DNA of 64,000 nt from Poseidonocella pacifica (GTDB lineage Bacteria > Pseudomonadota > Alphaproteobacteria > Rhodobacterales > Rhodobacteraceae), in the NCBI RefSeq assembly GCF_900111875.1, contig NZ_FOJU01000001.1:744001-808000 (forward strand). The letters are read 5' to 3'. This document shows, piece by piece, positions 1 to 9,483 of the stretch. A program made the translations under genes and the position numbers. How positions within the stretch are numbered: the stretch's first letter is position 1; the number at the start of each line of letters is the position of its first letter. The notes under the pieces are model-generated. The model was not told the origin of the DNA and did not search any database. It was given only the letters and a program-made list of their open reading frames with translations.

Positions 1-467
1 GTATCCTCGCCTTGCTGGATCAGAACGTCGATCTGCTGGCTGAAATTTGTATCGCGATGCGGTTCGCCGCGCTGGATGTGCCGGATTACTGGGAATCCTG
101 GATCGCCCGTAGCGTGCAAAGCTATGAGCTGCGTACCGGCCCCGAGGCCACCGTCAATGATGACTACCACAGCTATTTCATGGTCAACTGGCTTCAGGCC
201 GTGCGGGGCGCAGGCGCTTTTGATGGTGACTATTCCCCTGATCGCATGAGCTTTTTCCGGATGCCTACGGAGGGATCCGCCTTGAGGGGCCTGTCTCGAT
301 CTCTTCTGTCGTTCGATGGCGTGCGCCGTGGCGACTGGAAGTCAATGCAAGCAGAGGTAGAAAAAAACCTTGAAATCTCTGCTCTGAACGTCCTCAATGC
401 GACCGAGGAGTCGACGCCGTTCTTCGATGCATTCTTTGAATGTTTCGCGCGCACTGCGTCCGTGTGA
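1..467 (+). CDS. C-terminal part of an unrecognised protein
   Basis: The frame is open from the left edge (first complete codon at base 3) to TGA at 465-467, so only the last 154 residues are visible and the start lies outside the window. The visible part is soluble-looking, acidic and rich in aromatic residues (YWESWIARSVQ, DDYHSYFMVNW). It has no membrane segment or motif I can name. The next gene starts 11 bases after its stop, so the two may be co-transcribed. Function unknown. Confidence 0.6.
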   Translation, partial: ILALLDQNVDLLAEICIAMRFAALDVPDYWESWIARSVQSYELRTGPEATVNDDYHSYFMVNWLQAVRGAGAFDGDYSPDRMSFFRMPTEGSALRGLSRSLLSFDGVRRGDWKSMQAEVEKNLEISALNVLNATEESTPFFDAFFECFARTASV

Positions 468-478
468 GAGATGACAAC

Positions 479-1525
479 TTGACCAGAACTGCTTCATCCA
501 CGGCGCTTCTTGGCGCCGGCCTTGTCGGATTGTACACGATTGTCATGTCCGCGGCGGATGGGGTGACAAAGTTCTTTTCCGGCGCCTTCGCTGCGCCGCA
601 ACTCTTCTTCTTCTCCGGTCTGTTCGTCTCGGCCCTTTGCCTTCTCTCTTCAAGGTTGAACCGCGATGGAAGCCAGCGCCTCGTGACCTCGCACCCATGG
701 GCGATGGCGGCGCGGTCGGCGTTGACCGTGGTTGCCGCCGTCTGCTTTTACTACGCCTTCAAGACCCTCGCCATGGCGGAGGTCTTTATCTTTATCGGCA
801 TGATGCCGATCCTTGCCGGGTTGCTGGCCCGACCGATCTTGCGCGAACGAGTCGGAAGTCGCGGTTGGATGGCGCTTGGGGCAGGGGCCTTGGGGATCAT
901 CTGTCTTTTCCCCGACGGCCTTGCCGGAATGCAAGTCGGCCATATTCTCGCGTTGATGGCCTGCTTGAGCGGAACGGTCTCGATGATCCTCGCTCGTTAT
1001 ATCGGACAGCAGGAATCGCGCCCGCTTTCGCTGGTCTTCTATCCCAACCTCGCCCTGTGCCTAAGCAGCGGCGCGGTTCTGCCGTTCGTCTATCTGCCGA
1101 TGGGGATGGTCGATCTGGGCTGGGCCGCTGTCTACGCGGTTCTGCTGTTCGCGGGGCGGTATATGGTCGTCCACGCGCTCAAACTCATGTCAGCGCATGC
1201 CGTCATGGCGCTCGTGAACATGCAGTTCGTCTGGATGGTGCTGATTGGCGCTTGGGTCTTTGGCGAGTTGCCGGGCGCAAACATCTATCTCGGCGCGGCT
1301 ATCGTGATCGCCTCTGGCCTCTTGCTCATCGTGGATCAGGCGCGGCGCGGACAGGCGCCGGTGCCTGCGCGCCGTTACGCACCCGCTGTCGCGCGGTTCG
1401 GCCCCCAACCCAGAGGCGCGGGCGCGGCGCGGGCGATCAGATCGAAAAGCTCGTCCCACACCCGCAAGAACTCGTGGCATTGGGATTATCGATCACAAAT
1501 CGTGCGCCAATCAATTCTTCGCTGA
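479..1525 (+). CDS. EamA/DMT-family membrane transporter
   Basis: A 348-residue drug/metabolite transporter-type permease with about ten hydrophobic segments spread along the chain and a short Arg-rich cytoplasmic tail. The substrate cannot be read from the sequence. I chose TTG at 479 because GAGAG lies eight bases upstream and it follows the previous stop. An in-frame ATG at 440 would overlap the upstream gene by 28 bases. The last 25 or so codons carry little family similarity and run antisense into erpA, overlapping it tail to tail by 89 bases. This suggests the original stop was lost and the frame was extended. Confidence 0.8.
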   Translation: MTRTASSTALLGAGLVGLYTIVMSAADGVTKFFSGAFAAPQLFFFSGLFVSALCLLSSRLNRDGSQRLVTSHPWAMAARSALTVVAAVCFYYAFKTLAMAEVFIFIGMMPILAGLLARPILRERVGSRGWMALGAGALGIICLFPDGLAGMQVGHILALMACLSGTVSMILARYIGQQESRPLSLVFYPNLALCLSSGAVLPFVYLPMGMVDLGWAAVYAVLLFAGRYMVVHALKLMSAHAVMALVNMQFVWMVLIGAWVFGELPGANIYLGAAIVIASGLLLIVDQARRGQAPVPARRYAPAVARFGPQPRGAGAARAIRSKSSSHTRKNSWHWDYRSQIVRQSILR

Positions 1526-1760
1526 AGTCGATTACCGCGTTGGCAAGGAAGGGCAGGGAGACCTGATCCACCACCACGCGTTCGCCGGCGCGTTCCAGGA
1601 CGAGGTCGTCCTGCGCCGGGGCATCGAGTTTGATCTCATACTGAAACCCTGAACAACCGCCGCCTTCGACAGCAACGCGCAGCGCTTGGCCCTGTGCATT
1701 TGCTCCGATCTCGGCAAGGCGTTCAAAGGCACGGTCGGTAACTTTCGGCGGCAGGTTCAT
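1437..1760 (-). CDS. erpA: Iron-sulfur cluster insertion protein, ErpA/IscA (A-type carrier)
   Basis: A 107-residue HesB/IscA-type carrier that hands Fe-S clusters to apo-proteins in the cytoplasm. The three cluster-ligand cysteines are present: C36 in GGGCSGFQY, and C99 and C101 in the C-terminal SSCGCGTSF. Length is normal for the family. I chose the ATG at 1760 (MNLPPKVTDRAF); an ATG four codons upstream is also in frame. ErpA and IscA cannot be separated reliably without a tree. The lack of neighbouring isc or suf genes and the usual single-copy location beside dgt in alphaproteobacteria favour ErpA. Its 3' end is antisense to the upstream permease gene. Confidence 0.88.
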   Translation of the reverse strand: MNLPPKVTDRAFERLAEIGANAQGQALRVAVEGGGCSGFQYEIKLDAPAQDDLVLERAGERVVVDQVSLPFLANAVIDFSEELIGARFVIDNPNATSSCGCGTSFSI

Positions 1761-1837
1761 CGCGGGCCCCATGGGTTTCTAATCTGGTCTCCTTACCATA
1801 TACGAACCCCGACCGAGACCGACAAGGACCAGCTCCC

Positions 1838-3004
1838 ATGCGCGCGGCATATGCAACCGATCCAAGCCTTTCCCGCGGGCGACTTTTCGCAGAAGAGGAA
1901 AGCGCCTTTCGCTCCTGTTTCCAACGCGACCGCGACCGGATCATCCACGCCTCCGCCTTTCGCAGGCTCAAGCACAAGACGCAGGTTTTCGTTGAGCATG
2001 AGGGCGATTATTTTCGCACCCGCCTGACCCATTCCATCGAGGTCGCACAAGTGGCGCGGACAATTGCGGGAACGCTCGGCCTCAACGTGGAACTCACCGA
2101 GGCTGTGGCGCTGGCCCACGATCTTGGCCATCCGCCCTTCGGTCATACCGGCGAGGATGCCCTCAGTGATCTGATGGCCCCCTACGGCGGCTTTGACCAC
2201 AACGCCCAAGCGCTTCGGATCGTGACGTCGTTAGAGCGCCATTATGCGGAGTGGGACGGGCTGAACCTTACGTGGGAAACGCTCGAAGGGATCGCCAAAC
2301 ACAATGGGCCCGTCACCGGTGCGTTGCCCTATGCGCTGGCCGAATACAACGATCGCCATGACCTTGAGCTTCACACCTATGCCGGGCCGGAGGCACAGGT
2401 TGCCGCGCTGGCCGATGACGTTGCCTATAACAACCACGACCTGCACGATGGCTTGCGCGCGGAGTTGTTTTCCACCGACGAGTTGGCCGAACTGCCCATT
2501 CTGGATCGCTGCTTCGCCGAAGTGGATGGCAAGTATCCCGGCCTGAACTACTACCGCCGCCGCCACGAAGCACTGCGACGGTTCTTTGGCGTGCTCGTCG
2601 AGGATGTGATCGCCGTATCCCGCGCCAATATAGAGGTGCTTGGCCCGACATCGGTCGAGGATATCCGCGCCGCGGATCGTGCGATGGTGCAATTCTCCGA
2701 CAGCATCTTTACGGAACTCAAGGTCATCCGCGAATTTCTGTTCCATCGGATGTACCGGGCACCCGAAGTGGTGGAGATGCGCAAACAGGTCACGCGGGTG
2801 GTGCGTGAGCTATTCCCGCTCTTCATGGCGCAGCCTGACCTCCTCCCGAAGCAGTGGCGCAAGGATGTCTCCGATGCGGAGGATGAGATTACGCTCGCCC
2901 GGATCGTTGCTGACTATATCGCCGGGATGACGGATCGCTTCGCGCTGCAAACCCATGAGAAATTCATCGGCGGCATCGAAACCACGGTGCAACTTCCACG
3001 CTGA
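1838..3004 (+). CDS. dgt: dGTP triphosphohydrolase-like protein (HD domain)
   Basis: A 388-residue HD-superfamily dNTP triphosphohydrolase that cleaves dGTP (and often other dNTPs) to the nucleoside plus triphosphate. Metal ligands are visible at H65 (RLTHSIEVAQVAR) and H94-D95 (HDLGHPPFGHTGEDAL), together with the family sequence ASAFRRLKHKTQVF. Length fits the short, type 2 bacterial dGTPase-like proteins. It is divergent from erpA with a 77-base gap and is followed by argS after 63 bases, a pairing common in Rhodobacteraceae. Confidence 0.93.
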   Translation: MRAAYATDPSLSRGRLFAEEESAFRSCFQRDRDRIIHASAFRRLKHKTQVFVEHEGDYFRTRLTHSIEVAQVARTIAGTLGLNVELTEAVALAHDLGHPPFGHTGEDALSDLMAPYGGFDHNAQALRIVTSLERHYAEWDGLNLTWETLEGIAKHNGPVTGALPYALAEYNDRHDLELHTYAGPEAQVAALADDVAYNNHDLHDGLRAELFSTDELAELPILDRCFAEVDGKYPGLNYYRRRHEALRRFFGVLVEDVIAVSRANIEVLGPTSVEDIRAADRAMVQFSDSIFTELKVIREFLFHRMYRAPEVVEMRKQVTRVVRELFPLFMAQPDLLPKQWRKDVSDAEDEITLARIVADYIAGMTDRFALQTHEKFIGGIETTVQLPR

Positions 3005-3067
3005 CCCCGGATTGACGACGCCTGCGCCCGTGGGTAACCCAACCGGCAAGGATACAAGGATAGAGAC

Positions 3068-4813
3068 ATGAACCTCTTCACCGACATGCGCGCGCTGGTC
3101 ATCGACTGCATCGACGTTCTGGCCGCCCGCGGAGATTTGCCAGAGGGGCTCAACCACGGCAATGTCGCCGTGGAACCGCCACGGGATGCCGCCCACGGGG
3201 ACATGGCCACCAACGCGGCCATGGTGTTGGCCAAGCCTGCGGGACTGAAGCCGCGCGAAATCGCGGAGAAGCTCTCCGCGCTCATCGCGGCAGACGATCG
3301 CGTGATCGAAGCCAGCGTGGCGGGACCGGGGTTCATCAACCTGCGCCTCGCGCCGTCGGTCTGGCAGAATGTGGTCGGCCAAGTTCTGAGCGATGGAGAG
3401 GCCTTTGGCCGTCTGACCATCGGGCAGGGGGAGCGGGTGAACGTGGAATACGTCTCCGCCAATCCCACCGGGCCTCTGCATGTCGGACATACGCGCGGCG
3501 CGGTATTCGGTGATGCACTGGCCAGCCTACTTGCCTATGCCGGGTATGACGTTACGCGCGAATACTACATCAACGACGGCGGCGCGCAGGTCGATGTGCT
3601 CGCCCGCTCCGTATACCTGCGGTATCTTGAGGCGCACGGTCAGGACGTCGCCTTTGAGGATGGCACTTATCCCGGTGAATACCTGATCGAGGTGGGAGAG
3701 GCGCTTCGCGATGTCCATGGCGATGCTTTCGTGGGGCAACCCGAAGCGGTCTGGCTTGATGAGGTGCGCACCTTTGCAACTGAACGGATGATGGATCTGA
3801 TCCGCGCTGATCTTGCCGCGCTTGGCGTCAAGATGGATGTCTTCTATTCCGAAAAATCGCTTTACGGCACGGGGCGGATCGAAGCGGCCCTCTCCGCATT
3901 GGAGGGTATGGGCCTGATCTATGAGGGCGTTCTAGAGCCGCCAAAAGGCAAGAAACCCGAAGATTGGGAACCCCGTGAACAGACCTTGTTCCGCTCCACC
4001 GAACATGGCGACGATGTGGACCGGCCGGTAAAGAAATCCGACGGGGCATGGACCTATTTCGCCCCCGACATCGCCTATCACTATGACAAGCTGCAACGCG
4101 GTTTCGATCAACTCATCGACGTTTTCGGCGCGGATCACGGTGGTTACGTCAAGCGGATGAAGGCGGCGGTGTCGGCGCTCGGGAATCGCAAGGTGCCGCT
4201 CGATATCAAGCTGACCCAGCTTGTGAAGCTCTACAAGAACGGCGAGCCGTTCAAGATGTCCAAACGGGCGGGCACCTTCGTCACCCTGCGCGATGTGGTC
4301 GAACAGGTCGGCCCGGACGTGACACGTTTTGTGATGCTCACCCGCAAGAATGATGCCCCGCTCGATTTCGATTTCGACAAGGTGCTGGAGCAATCCAAGG
4401 ATAACCCGGTTTTCTACGTCCAATATGCGCATGCCCGGGTGTGTTCCGTTCTGCGCAAGGCGACCGAGGCGGGCATCGCGGTGGATGATGAGGCGCTCAA
4501 GTCCGCCGATCTTGGGATGCTCACGGATGTCTCTGAACTTGGGCTTGCCAAGCGGCTCTCTGAATGGCCCCGTGTGGTCGAAATTGCAGCGCGGCTTCAT
4601 GAGCCGCATCGGGTCGCATTCTATCTCTATGACCTTGCCGGGGATCTGCATGGGCTGTGGAACAAGGGCAACGACAAGCCCGAGTTGCGCTTCATTCAGG
4701 AGGGCGACGTCGCCACGTCTCAGGCCAAAATTGCCCTCGCGCGGGCTACGGCCATTGTGATTTCGGCCGGTCTTGGTATCCTTGGGGTCACTCCGGTCGA
4801 AGAGATGCGCTGA
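3068..4813 (+). CDS. argS: Arginyl-tRNA synthetase
   Basis: A 581-residue class I aminoacyl-tRNA synthetase charging tRNA-Arg with arginine. It has the ArgRS N-terminal domain (residues 1-105), the HIGH-type motif HVGH at 138-141 inside [14 protein letters not shown], a KMSK loop at 396-399, and a C-terminal anticodon-binding DALR domain. ATG at 3068 follows AAGGATAGAGAC. It is first in the run argS-SPOR-nagZ-scpA-scpB, a gene order conserved in many alphaproteobacteria. Confidence 0.97.
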   Translation: MNLFTDMRALVIDCIDVLAARGDLPEGLNHGNVAVEPPRDAAHGDMATNAAMVLAKPAGLKPREIAEKLSALIAADDRVIEASVAGPGFINLRLAPSVWQNVVGQVLSDGEAFGRLTIGQGERVNVEYVSANPTGPLHVGHTRGAVFGDALASLLAYAGYDVTREYYINDGGAQVDVLARSVYLRYLEAHGQDVAFEDGTYPGEYLIEVGEALRDVHGDAFVGQPEAVWLDEVRTFATERMMDLIRADLAALGVKMDVFYSEKSLYGTGRIEAALSALEGMGLIYEGVLEPPKGKKPEDWEPREQTLFRSTEHGDDVDRPVKKSDGAWTYFAPDIAYHYDKLQRGFDQLIDVFGADHGGYVKRMKAAVSALGNRKVPLDIKLTQLVKLYKNGEPFKMSKRAGTFVTLRDVVEQVGPDVTRFVMLTRKNDAPLDFDFDKVLEQSKDNPVFYVQYAHARVCSVLRKATEAGIAVDDEALKSADLGMLTDVSELGLAKRLSEWPRVVEIAARLHEPHRVAFYLYDLAGDLHGLWNKGNDKPELRFIQEGDVATSQAKIALARATAIVISAGLGILGVTPVEEMR

Positions 4814-4889
4814 TCAAGGCGCGCTGCGCATCGGGGGAGGCAGACGCAAGACCAAGGCCCGGCCCGGGCCCCGAAGCAGTGAGGCTGGA

Positions 4890-5789
4890 ATGGCAGAATT
4901 CTCCCCGTCGCAGGACGGTTTAGAACGATCGGGCGGACTTCCGCGCGTCAATCTGGTAAACCTTGCCGGGGCTGCGATCTCGCTGGCGCTTGTCGTGGGG
5001 ATCGGGGTCTGGGGCTATCGCATCGTGATGCGGGACGTGAGCGGCATACCCGTCGTGCGCGCGCTTGAGGGGCCGATGCGGGTTCAGCCGGAAAATCCCG
5101 GCGGCATCGCTGCGGAAAATCAGGGCTTTGCCGTCAACACCGTTGCCGCCTCAGGTATTGCCGAGGCGCCGGCGGATCGTCTCGTCCTCGCGCCCATGCC
5201 CGAGGAGATCGACGCCGAAGAAGCTGCTGCGTTGCGCCCGGTTGTCCCCCTGCCTGAGGGGGAGGATACGCGCGATATCGCCGCTGCAGCGGAGGGTCCG
5301 TTCGATGCGGTGGCCGAAGAAGATCTGAGCGAAGAAGAAGCCATTCTTGCCCTTGCCGATCAGATCGCCGCGCAAGTCGCCGGAGGTGTCGCAGAGGTCA
5401 ACCGGGAAACAGCAGAACGTGCGCGGCCCGAAGTCTTTTCCATCAGGCCGCTGGTTCGACCCGAGCGGGTGACCCTTGCACGGTCAGCCCCTGCCAAAAT
5501 CACGGCCCCCAAGGAAATTGACCCTGCCACTCTCGCCAAGGGCACGGCATTGGTGCAACTCGGGGCCTATCCTTCGGGGGAGATCGCCCGCGCCGAATGG
5601 GTGCGCATCGCAGGTCGCTTTGGTGAACTCTTGGGCCCTCGTCCGCGCGTGATCCAGCGGGTCGAGACTGGGGGGCGTATCTTCTATCGCCTTCGTGCGT
5701 CGGGCTTCGACGACATCAATGACGCACGGCGTTTCTGTGCCGCGCTCAACGCGGAAAGTGCCGATTGCATCCCGGTGAGCGTCAAGTGA
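4890..5789 (+). CDS. SPOR-domain membrane protein
   Basis: A 299-residue single-pass protein. It has a short cytoplasmic N-terminus, one membrane helix at about residues 20-45 (VNLAGAAISLALVVGIGVWG), a long Ala/Glu/Pro-rich periplasmic linker, and a C-terminal SPOR domain (about 215-299, starting TALVQLGAYPSGEIA). SPOR domains bind denuded septal peptidoglycan, so a role at the division site is likely. The location next to nagZ, a wall-recycling enzyme, fits. ATG at 4890 is preceded by GTGAGGCTGGA. Upstream in-frame codons would overlap argS and have no family likeness. Its stop overlaps the GTG start of nagZ. Confidence 0.87.
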   Translation: MAEFSPSQDGLERSGGLPRVNLVNLAGAAISLALVVGIGVWGYRIVMRDVSGIPVVRALEGPMRVQPENPGGIAAENQGFAVNTVAASGIAEAPADRLVLAPMPEEIDAEEAAALRPVVPLPEGEDTRDIAAAAEGPFDAVAEEDLSEEEAILALADQIAAQVAGGVAEVNRETAERARPEVFSIRPLVRPERVTLARSAPAKITAPKEIDPATLAKGTALVQLGAYPSGEIARAEWVRIAGRFGELLGPRPRVIQRVETGGRIFYRLRASGFDDINDARRFCAALNAESADCIPVSVK

Positions 5790-6778
5790 GCCGACCAACA
5801 GCGGCAATCCTTGATGCCGACGGTTTGAGGCTGAGCGAAGCCGAGCGCGCTTTCTTTCGCGAAGCCGATCCTTGGGGCTTCATCCTATTTGCGCGAAACA
5901 TCGACACCCTGGATCAGGTTCGTGCTCTGACGGGTGAAATGCGCGACGCCGTGGGCCGTAACGCCCCTGTTCTCATCGATCAGGAAGGCGGGCGGGTTCA
6001 GCGTATGGGGCCGCCGCATTGGCGCAAATGGCCCGCGCCGCTGGATCACGTCAAAGCCGTCGGGGAGGCGGCCGAACGTGCCATATGGCTTCGGTATAGA
6101 GTGATCGCGGCCGAACTGCACGCGGTTGGGATTGACGTGAATTGTGCGCCGACCCTCGATTGTGCACAGGCGGAAACTCATCCTTTTCTGCGTAATCGGT
6201 GCTTTGGCTCCGATCCGGACCGGGTTGCGGCTCTGGGCCGTGCCGCTGCAGAGGGGCTGTTGGCGGGGGGAATCCTGCCAGTCATCAAACACATGCCGGG
6301 ACATGGTCGCGCGACCCAAGACAGCCACGCGGAATTGCCTACCATTCACGCGCCGGTGAAAGATCTGCGCGCGCTCGACTTCCGGCCCTTTTACGCACTT
6401 CGGGACATGCCGCTCGGCATGACTGCGCATATCGTCCTGCCCGAACTCGGCCCGGAGCCAGCGACAGGGTCGCCTGCCGTTATCCGGCTGATCCGCGAGG
6501 AGCTTGGCTTCAACGGGTTGCTCATGTCGGACGATCTCGCGATGGGGGCCATGCCGGGCACTCCCGCGGAACGGGCGCGCGCGACGATGGCCGCAGGGTG
6601 CGATGTGGCGCTGTTTTGCAATGCGCCACTGGCCGATCGCGCAGCGGTCGCGGAGGCAGCCGGGCCGATGAATGATGCCGCATGCCGCCGGGCCGACGCC
6701 GCGCTTCAACAGCGGTGCGCGCCCGGATACGTTGACATCGCCGCGTTGGAGGCGGAACTTGTGGCTCTGACAGGATAG
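5786..6778 (+). CDS. nagZ: Beta-N-acetylhexosaminidase, family 3 (muropeptide recycling)
   Basis: A 330-residue glycoside hydrolase family 3 enzyme that removes N-acetylglucosamine from anhydromuropeptides in the cytoplasm during wall recycling. The NagZ hallmarks LIDQEGGRVQR and KHMPGHGRATQDSH are present, as is the nucleophile loop LLMSDDLAMGAM (Asp at about residue 249). I chose GTG at 5786 because it forms a GTGA overlap with the stop of the SPOR gene. The scpA ATG follows seven bases after its stop. Confidence 0.94.
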   Translation: MSRPTAAILDADGLRLSEAERAFFREADPWGFILFARNIDTLDQVRALTGEMRDAVGRNAPVLIDQEGGRVQRMGPPHWRKWPAPLDHVKAVGEAAERAIWLRYRVIAAELHAVGIDVNCAPTLDCAQAETHPFLRNRCFGSDPDRVAALGRAAAEGLLAGGILPVIKHMPGHGRATQDSHAELPTIHAPVKDLRALDFRPFYALRDMPLGMTAHIVLPELGPEPATGSPAVIRLIREELGFNGLLMSDDLAMGAMPGTPAERARATMAAGCDVALFCNAPLADRAAVAEAAGPMNDAACRRADAALQQRCAPGYVDIAALEAELVALTG

Positions 6779-6785
6779 CAGGTCG

Positions 6786-7583
6786 ATGACCGAGGAGCTT
6801 TTCGATCCGAACGCGCCGAGCGACAGCACGGTTGCCGCCCGGCTGGCCGCCGAGGCGCTGATCATCGACGTGGACGGGTTCGAAGGCCCGCTGGATATGC
6901 TCCTGACTCTGAGCCGAACGCAAAAGGTCGACCTGCGCAAGATCTCCATCCTGCAACTGGCCGAACAATATCTGCTGTTCGTGGAGCGTGCCAAGGAGCT
7001 TCGCCTCGAACTTGCGGCGGACTATCTGGTCATGGCTGCCTGGCTGGCCTTTCTCAAATCGCGCCTGCTTCTGCCCCCGGACCCGGAAGAAGACGGCCCG
7101 TCCGGGGAAGAGCTTGCCGCGCACCTCGCCTTCCAACTGGAACGGCTGCAAGCGATGCGCGACGCGGCAGCACAACTGCTGGCCCGCGATCAGATGGGGC
7201 GCGATTTTTTCGTGCGCGGCATCCCTGAACAGGTCGAGCGTGTGCGGCGCGTGCGCTATACCGCCACGCTTCTCGACCTCATGCAAGGGTACGCGCGGCT
7301 TCGGACGAAGGATGAGTTTCGCCCCTTCGTTCTTGATCGCGAGGCGGTCTTTACCATGGAACAGGCGCTGGAACGGATGCGCGGGCTGATCGGATTTGCC
7401 GGGACGTGGACCGATATTTCCAGCTATCTGCCCGACGATTTCCGAACCGACGCAAAGCGCCGCCGCTCCGCCACCGCCGCGACCTTCGCCGCGTCGTTGG
7501 AACTGGCGAAGGAGGGCAAGGTGGAAATTCGTCAGAGCGAAACCTTCGCGCCCATCGAACTGCGCAGGAAACGGCATGACTGA
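6786..7583 (+). CDS. scpA: Segregation and condensation protein A
   Basis: A 265-residue kleisin subunit of the SMC-ScpAB condensin, which bridges SMC heads and compacts the chromosome. It shows the diagnostic N-terminal stretch FEGPLDMLLTLSRTQKVDL, then the helical block ending AAWLAFLKSRLLLP, an acidic linker (about 95-115), and a C-terminal winged helix. It overlaps scpB by eight bases, implying translational coupling of the two subunits. Confidence 0.95.
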   Translation: MTEELFDPNAPSDSTVAARLAAEALIIDVDGFEGPLDMLLTLSRTQKVDLRKISILQLAEQYLLFVERAKELRLELAADYLVMAAWLAFLKSRLLLPPDPEEDGPSGEELAAHLAFQLERLQAMRDAAAQLLARDQMGRDFFVRGIPEQVERVRRVRYTATLLDLMQGYARLRTKDEFRPFVLDREAVFTMEQALERMRGLIGFAGTWTDISSYLPDDFRTDAKRRRSATAATFAASLELAKEGKVEIRQSETFAPIELRRKRHD

Positions 7584-8238
7584 TCACGACGACGAACAGG
7601 GGCAGAGCCTTTTTGCGGCCCCGCCCATGGGGGAGCAGGAGCGGATGGTCGAGGCGATCCTGTTCGCCACGCCCGCGCCGGTTACCGTGTCGGAGCTGAC
7701 GGGCCGTATGCCCCATGGCAGCGATCCCGCAACCGCGCTCGCCCACTTGCGCAAACGCTATGAGGGGCGGGGTGTGCGGCTCGTTCGGGTCGGCGAGGCG
7801 TGGGCAATGCGCACCGCGCCGGACCTTGGCTATCTCATGCAAAAGGAGACGGTCGAGACACGCAAACTGTCGCGCGCCGCCGTCGAGACACTCGCCATCA
7901 TTGCCTATCACCAACCTGTCACACGGGCGGAGATAGAGGAGATCCGCGGTGTTTCCGTCAGCCGGGGAACGGTCGATCAATTGCTGGAAATGGGCTGGAT
8001 TCGGTTCGGTCGTCGCAAGATGACACCGGGCCGACCCGCCACATTCGTTGTGACGCAAGAGTTTCTCGACCATTTTGGCTTGGAAAGCGCAAGGGATCTG
8101 CCTGGGCTCAAGGAATTGCGCGCGGCGGGTCTGCTGGACAATCGCCCCCCACCGGGATCGGTGCCGGGACCGGGGGAGACGTCGGACGACGACCTGCTAG
8201 CCGCAGACGACGAGCAGAGCGAGCTTTTCGAAGAGTGA
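7576..8238 (+). CDS. scpB: Segregation and condensation protein B
   Basis: A 220-residue ScpB with two winged-helix domains. The family core ETLAIIAYHQPVTRAEIEEI is at about residues 99-118 and is followed by GTVDQLLEMGWIRFGRR and PGRPATFVVTQEFLDHFGL. ScpB dimerises on ScpA and regulates the SMC ATPase. ATG at 7576 lies inside the end of scpA. The C-terminal tail is Pro/Gly-rich and acidic, common in alphaproteobacterial members. Its TGA directly abuts the stop codon of convergent dcd, with no spacer. Confidence 0.95.
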   Translation: MTDHDDEQGQSLFAAPPMGEQERMVEAILFATPAPVTVSELTGRMPHGSDPATALAHLRKRYEGRGVRLVRVGEAWAMRTAPDLGYLMQKETVETRKLSRAAVETLAIIAYHQPVTRAEIEEIRGVSVSRGTVDQLLEMGWIRFGRRKMTPGRPATFVVTQEFLDHFGLESARDLPGLKELRAAGLLDNRPPPGSVPGPGETSDDDLLAADDEQSELFEE

Positions 8239-9315
8239 TCAGCCGGCCCGGAAGTGCTTTGAAAGTTTGAGGCCTTGCCCCTGATAGTTTGAGGCGATGC
8301 CGCTGCCGTAAAGCTGATCTGGGCGCTCCGACATCCGCTCATAGATCAGGCGGCCAACAATCTGGCCATGTTCCAGCGCGAAAGGCGCTTCGTGGCATCT
8401 GACTTCGAGCACACCGCGTGAGCCTTCGCCTCCAGCTTCATGACTGCCGAAGCCGGGATCGAAAAACCCAGCGTAATGCACTCGGAATTCCCCCACCATC
8501 GCAAGGTAGGGGGCCATCTCTGCGGCGTGATCTGCGGGGATATGCACGGCCTCGCGGCTGACCAAAATATAGAAGGCGCCGGGATCGAGGATGATCCGAC
8601 CTTCTGTCGTGCGGATCTCTTCCCAGTAGTCGCCGGGGGCATAACCGCCGATCCGGTCCAGATCGATGACGCCGGTATGAGGCTTTGCGCGATACCCGAC
8701 GAGATCACCCTCCGCTGGACGCAGATCAACGGAGAAACCAAGCCCGTCCGCGATCACCGGCGTTCCTGATACCAGACCGCGCGCATCGTGCAGGCTGTGC
8801 AATGCGGCATCGTCCAAGGTTGCCTGACCCATGCGAAAGCGGATCTGGTTAAGACGCATGCCGGGCCGAACCAGAACGGAGAAGGAGCGCGGACAGATTT
8901 CAGCGTAGAGCGGACCGTCATAGCCCGGAGCGACACGATCAAATTCCGTGCCCCCGTCGGTGATCGTTCGGGTCAGCAAATCGAGCCGGCCTGTGGAGCT
9001 TTTTGCGTTGGCCACAGCCTGAACCCCATCCGGCAGGCGCAACCGCTCCATCAGAGGCACGACATAAACGCACCCTTTTTCCAGCACGGCGCCATCCGTC
9101 AGATCGATCCGGTGCATTTCAAACGCGGCAAGCTTGTCGGTCACGGGGATGTCCTCGCCCGCGAGGAAGGATGCCCGCACGCGATACGCCACAGTGCCAA
9201 GGCGGAGATCAAGGCTGGCAGGTTGAATCTGTTCGGGCAATATCGGGACCTCTGCGGAGAGGGCACCCGAGGCGATCATTGACCGAATTTGCTGGGAGGC
9301 GAGGACGCCAGTCAT
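8239..9315 (-). CDS. dcd: dCTP deaminase, long double-domain form
   Basis: Converts dCTP to dUTP, feeding dTMP synthesis. The protein is 358 residues, about twice the length of enterobacterial Dcd. It contains two related dUTPase-fold halves: the first with the active-site-like region NAKSSTGRLDLLTRT and GYDGPLYAEICPRSF, the second with HYAGFFDPGFGSHEAGGEG followed by GVLEVRCHEAPFALEHGQ. This two-domain form is typical of alphaproteobacteria. A tRNA-Pro gene lies 32 bases upstream on the same strand and may share its transcript. The stop abuts scpB. Confidence 0.9.
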   Translation of the reverse strand: MTGVLASQQIRSMIASGALSAEVPILPEQIQPASLDLRLGTVAYRVRASFLAGEDIPVTDKLAAFEMHRIDLTDGAVLEKGCVYVVPLMERLRLPDGVQAVANAKSSTGRLDLLTRTITDGGTEFDRVAPGYDGPLYAEICPRSFSVLVRPGMRLNQIRFRMGQATLDDAALHSLHDARGLVSGTPVIADGLGFSVDLRPAEGDLVGYRAKPHTGVIDLDRIGGYAPGDYWEEIRTTEGRIILDPGAFYILVSREAVHIPADHAAEMAPYLAMVGEFRVHYAGFFDPGFGSHEAGGEGSRGVLEVRCHEAPFALEHGQIVGRLIYERMSERPDQLYGSGIASNYQGQGLKLSKHFRAG

Positions 9316-9346
9316 CGAAGGACTGGCGGCGTGGGGGAGGAAATAC

Positions 9347-9423
9347 TGGTCGGGCTAGCAGGACTCGAACCTGCGACCTTCCGTCCCCCAGACGGACGCG
9401 CTACCAGGCTGCGCCATAGCCCG
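9347..9423 (-). tRNA. tRNA-Pro (anticodon GGG)
   Basis: Read on the minus strand, a full cloverleaf is present. The acceptor CGGGCTA pairs with TAGCCCG, the D stem is GCGC/GCGC, the anticodon stem is TCCGT/ACGGA with loop CTGGGGG (anticodon GGG, reading CCC), and the T arm is GCAGG-TTCGAGT-CCTGC. The discriminator A and a genomically encoded CCA (9347-9349) follow. The C1-G72 pair and A73 agree with bacterial proline tRNA identity. It lies between the merR-like gene and dcd, all on the minus strand. Confidence 0.95.
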
Positions 9424-9483
9424 ACTGTGCGTGCTTCATACCGGTTTTGACCGTGGGAGCAAGGGGTCGAATGCATCTTTTTG

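Noticed and set aside
6522-7577. Minus-strand frame of 351 codons
   Set aside because: Antisense to scpA and nagZ, both clearly identified.
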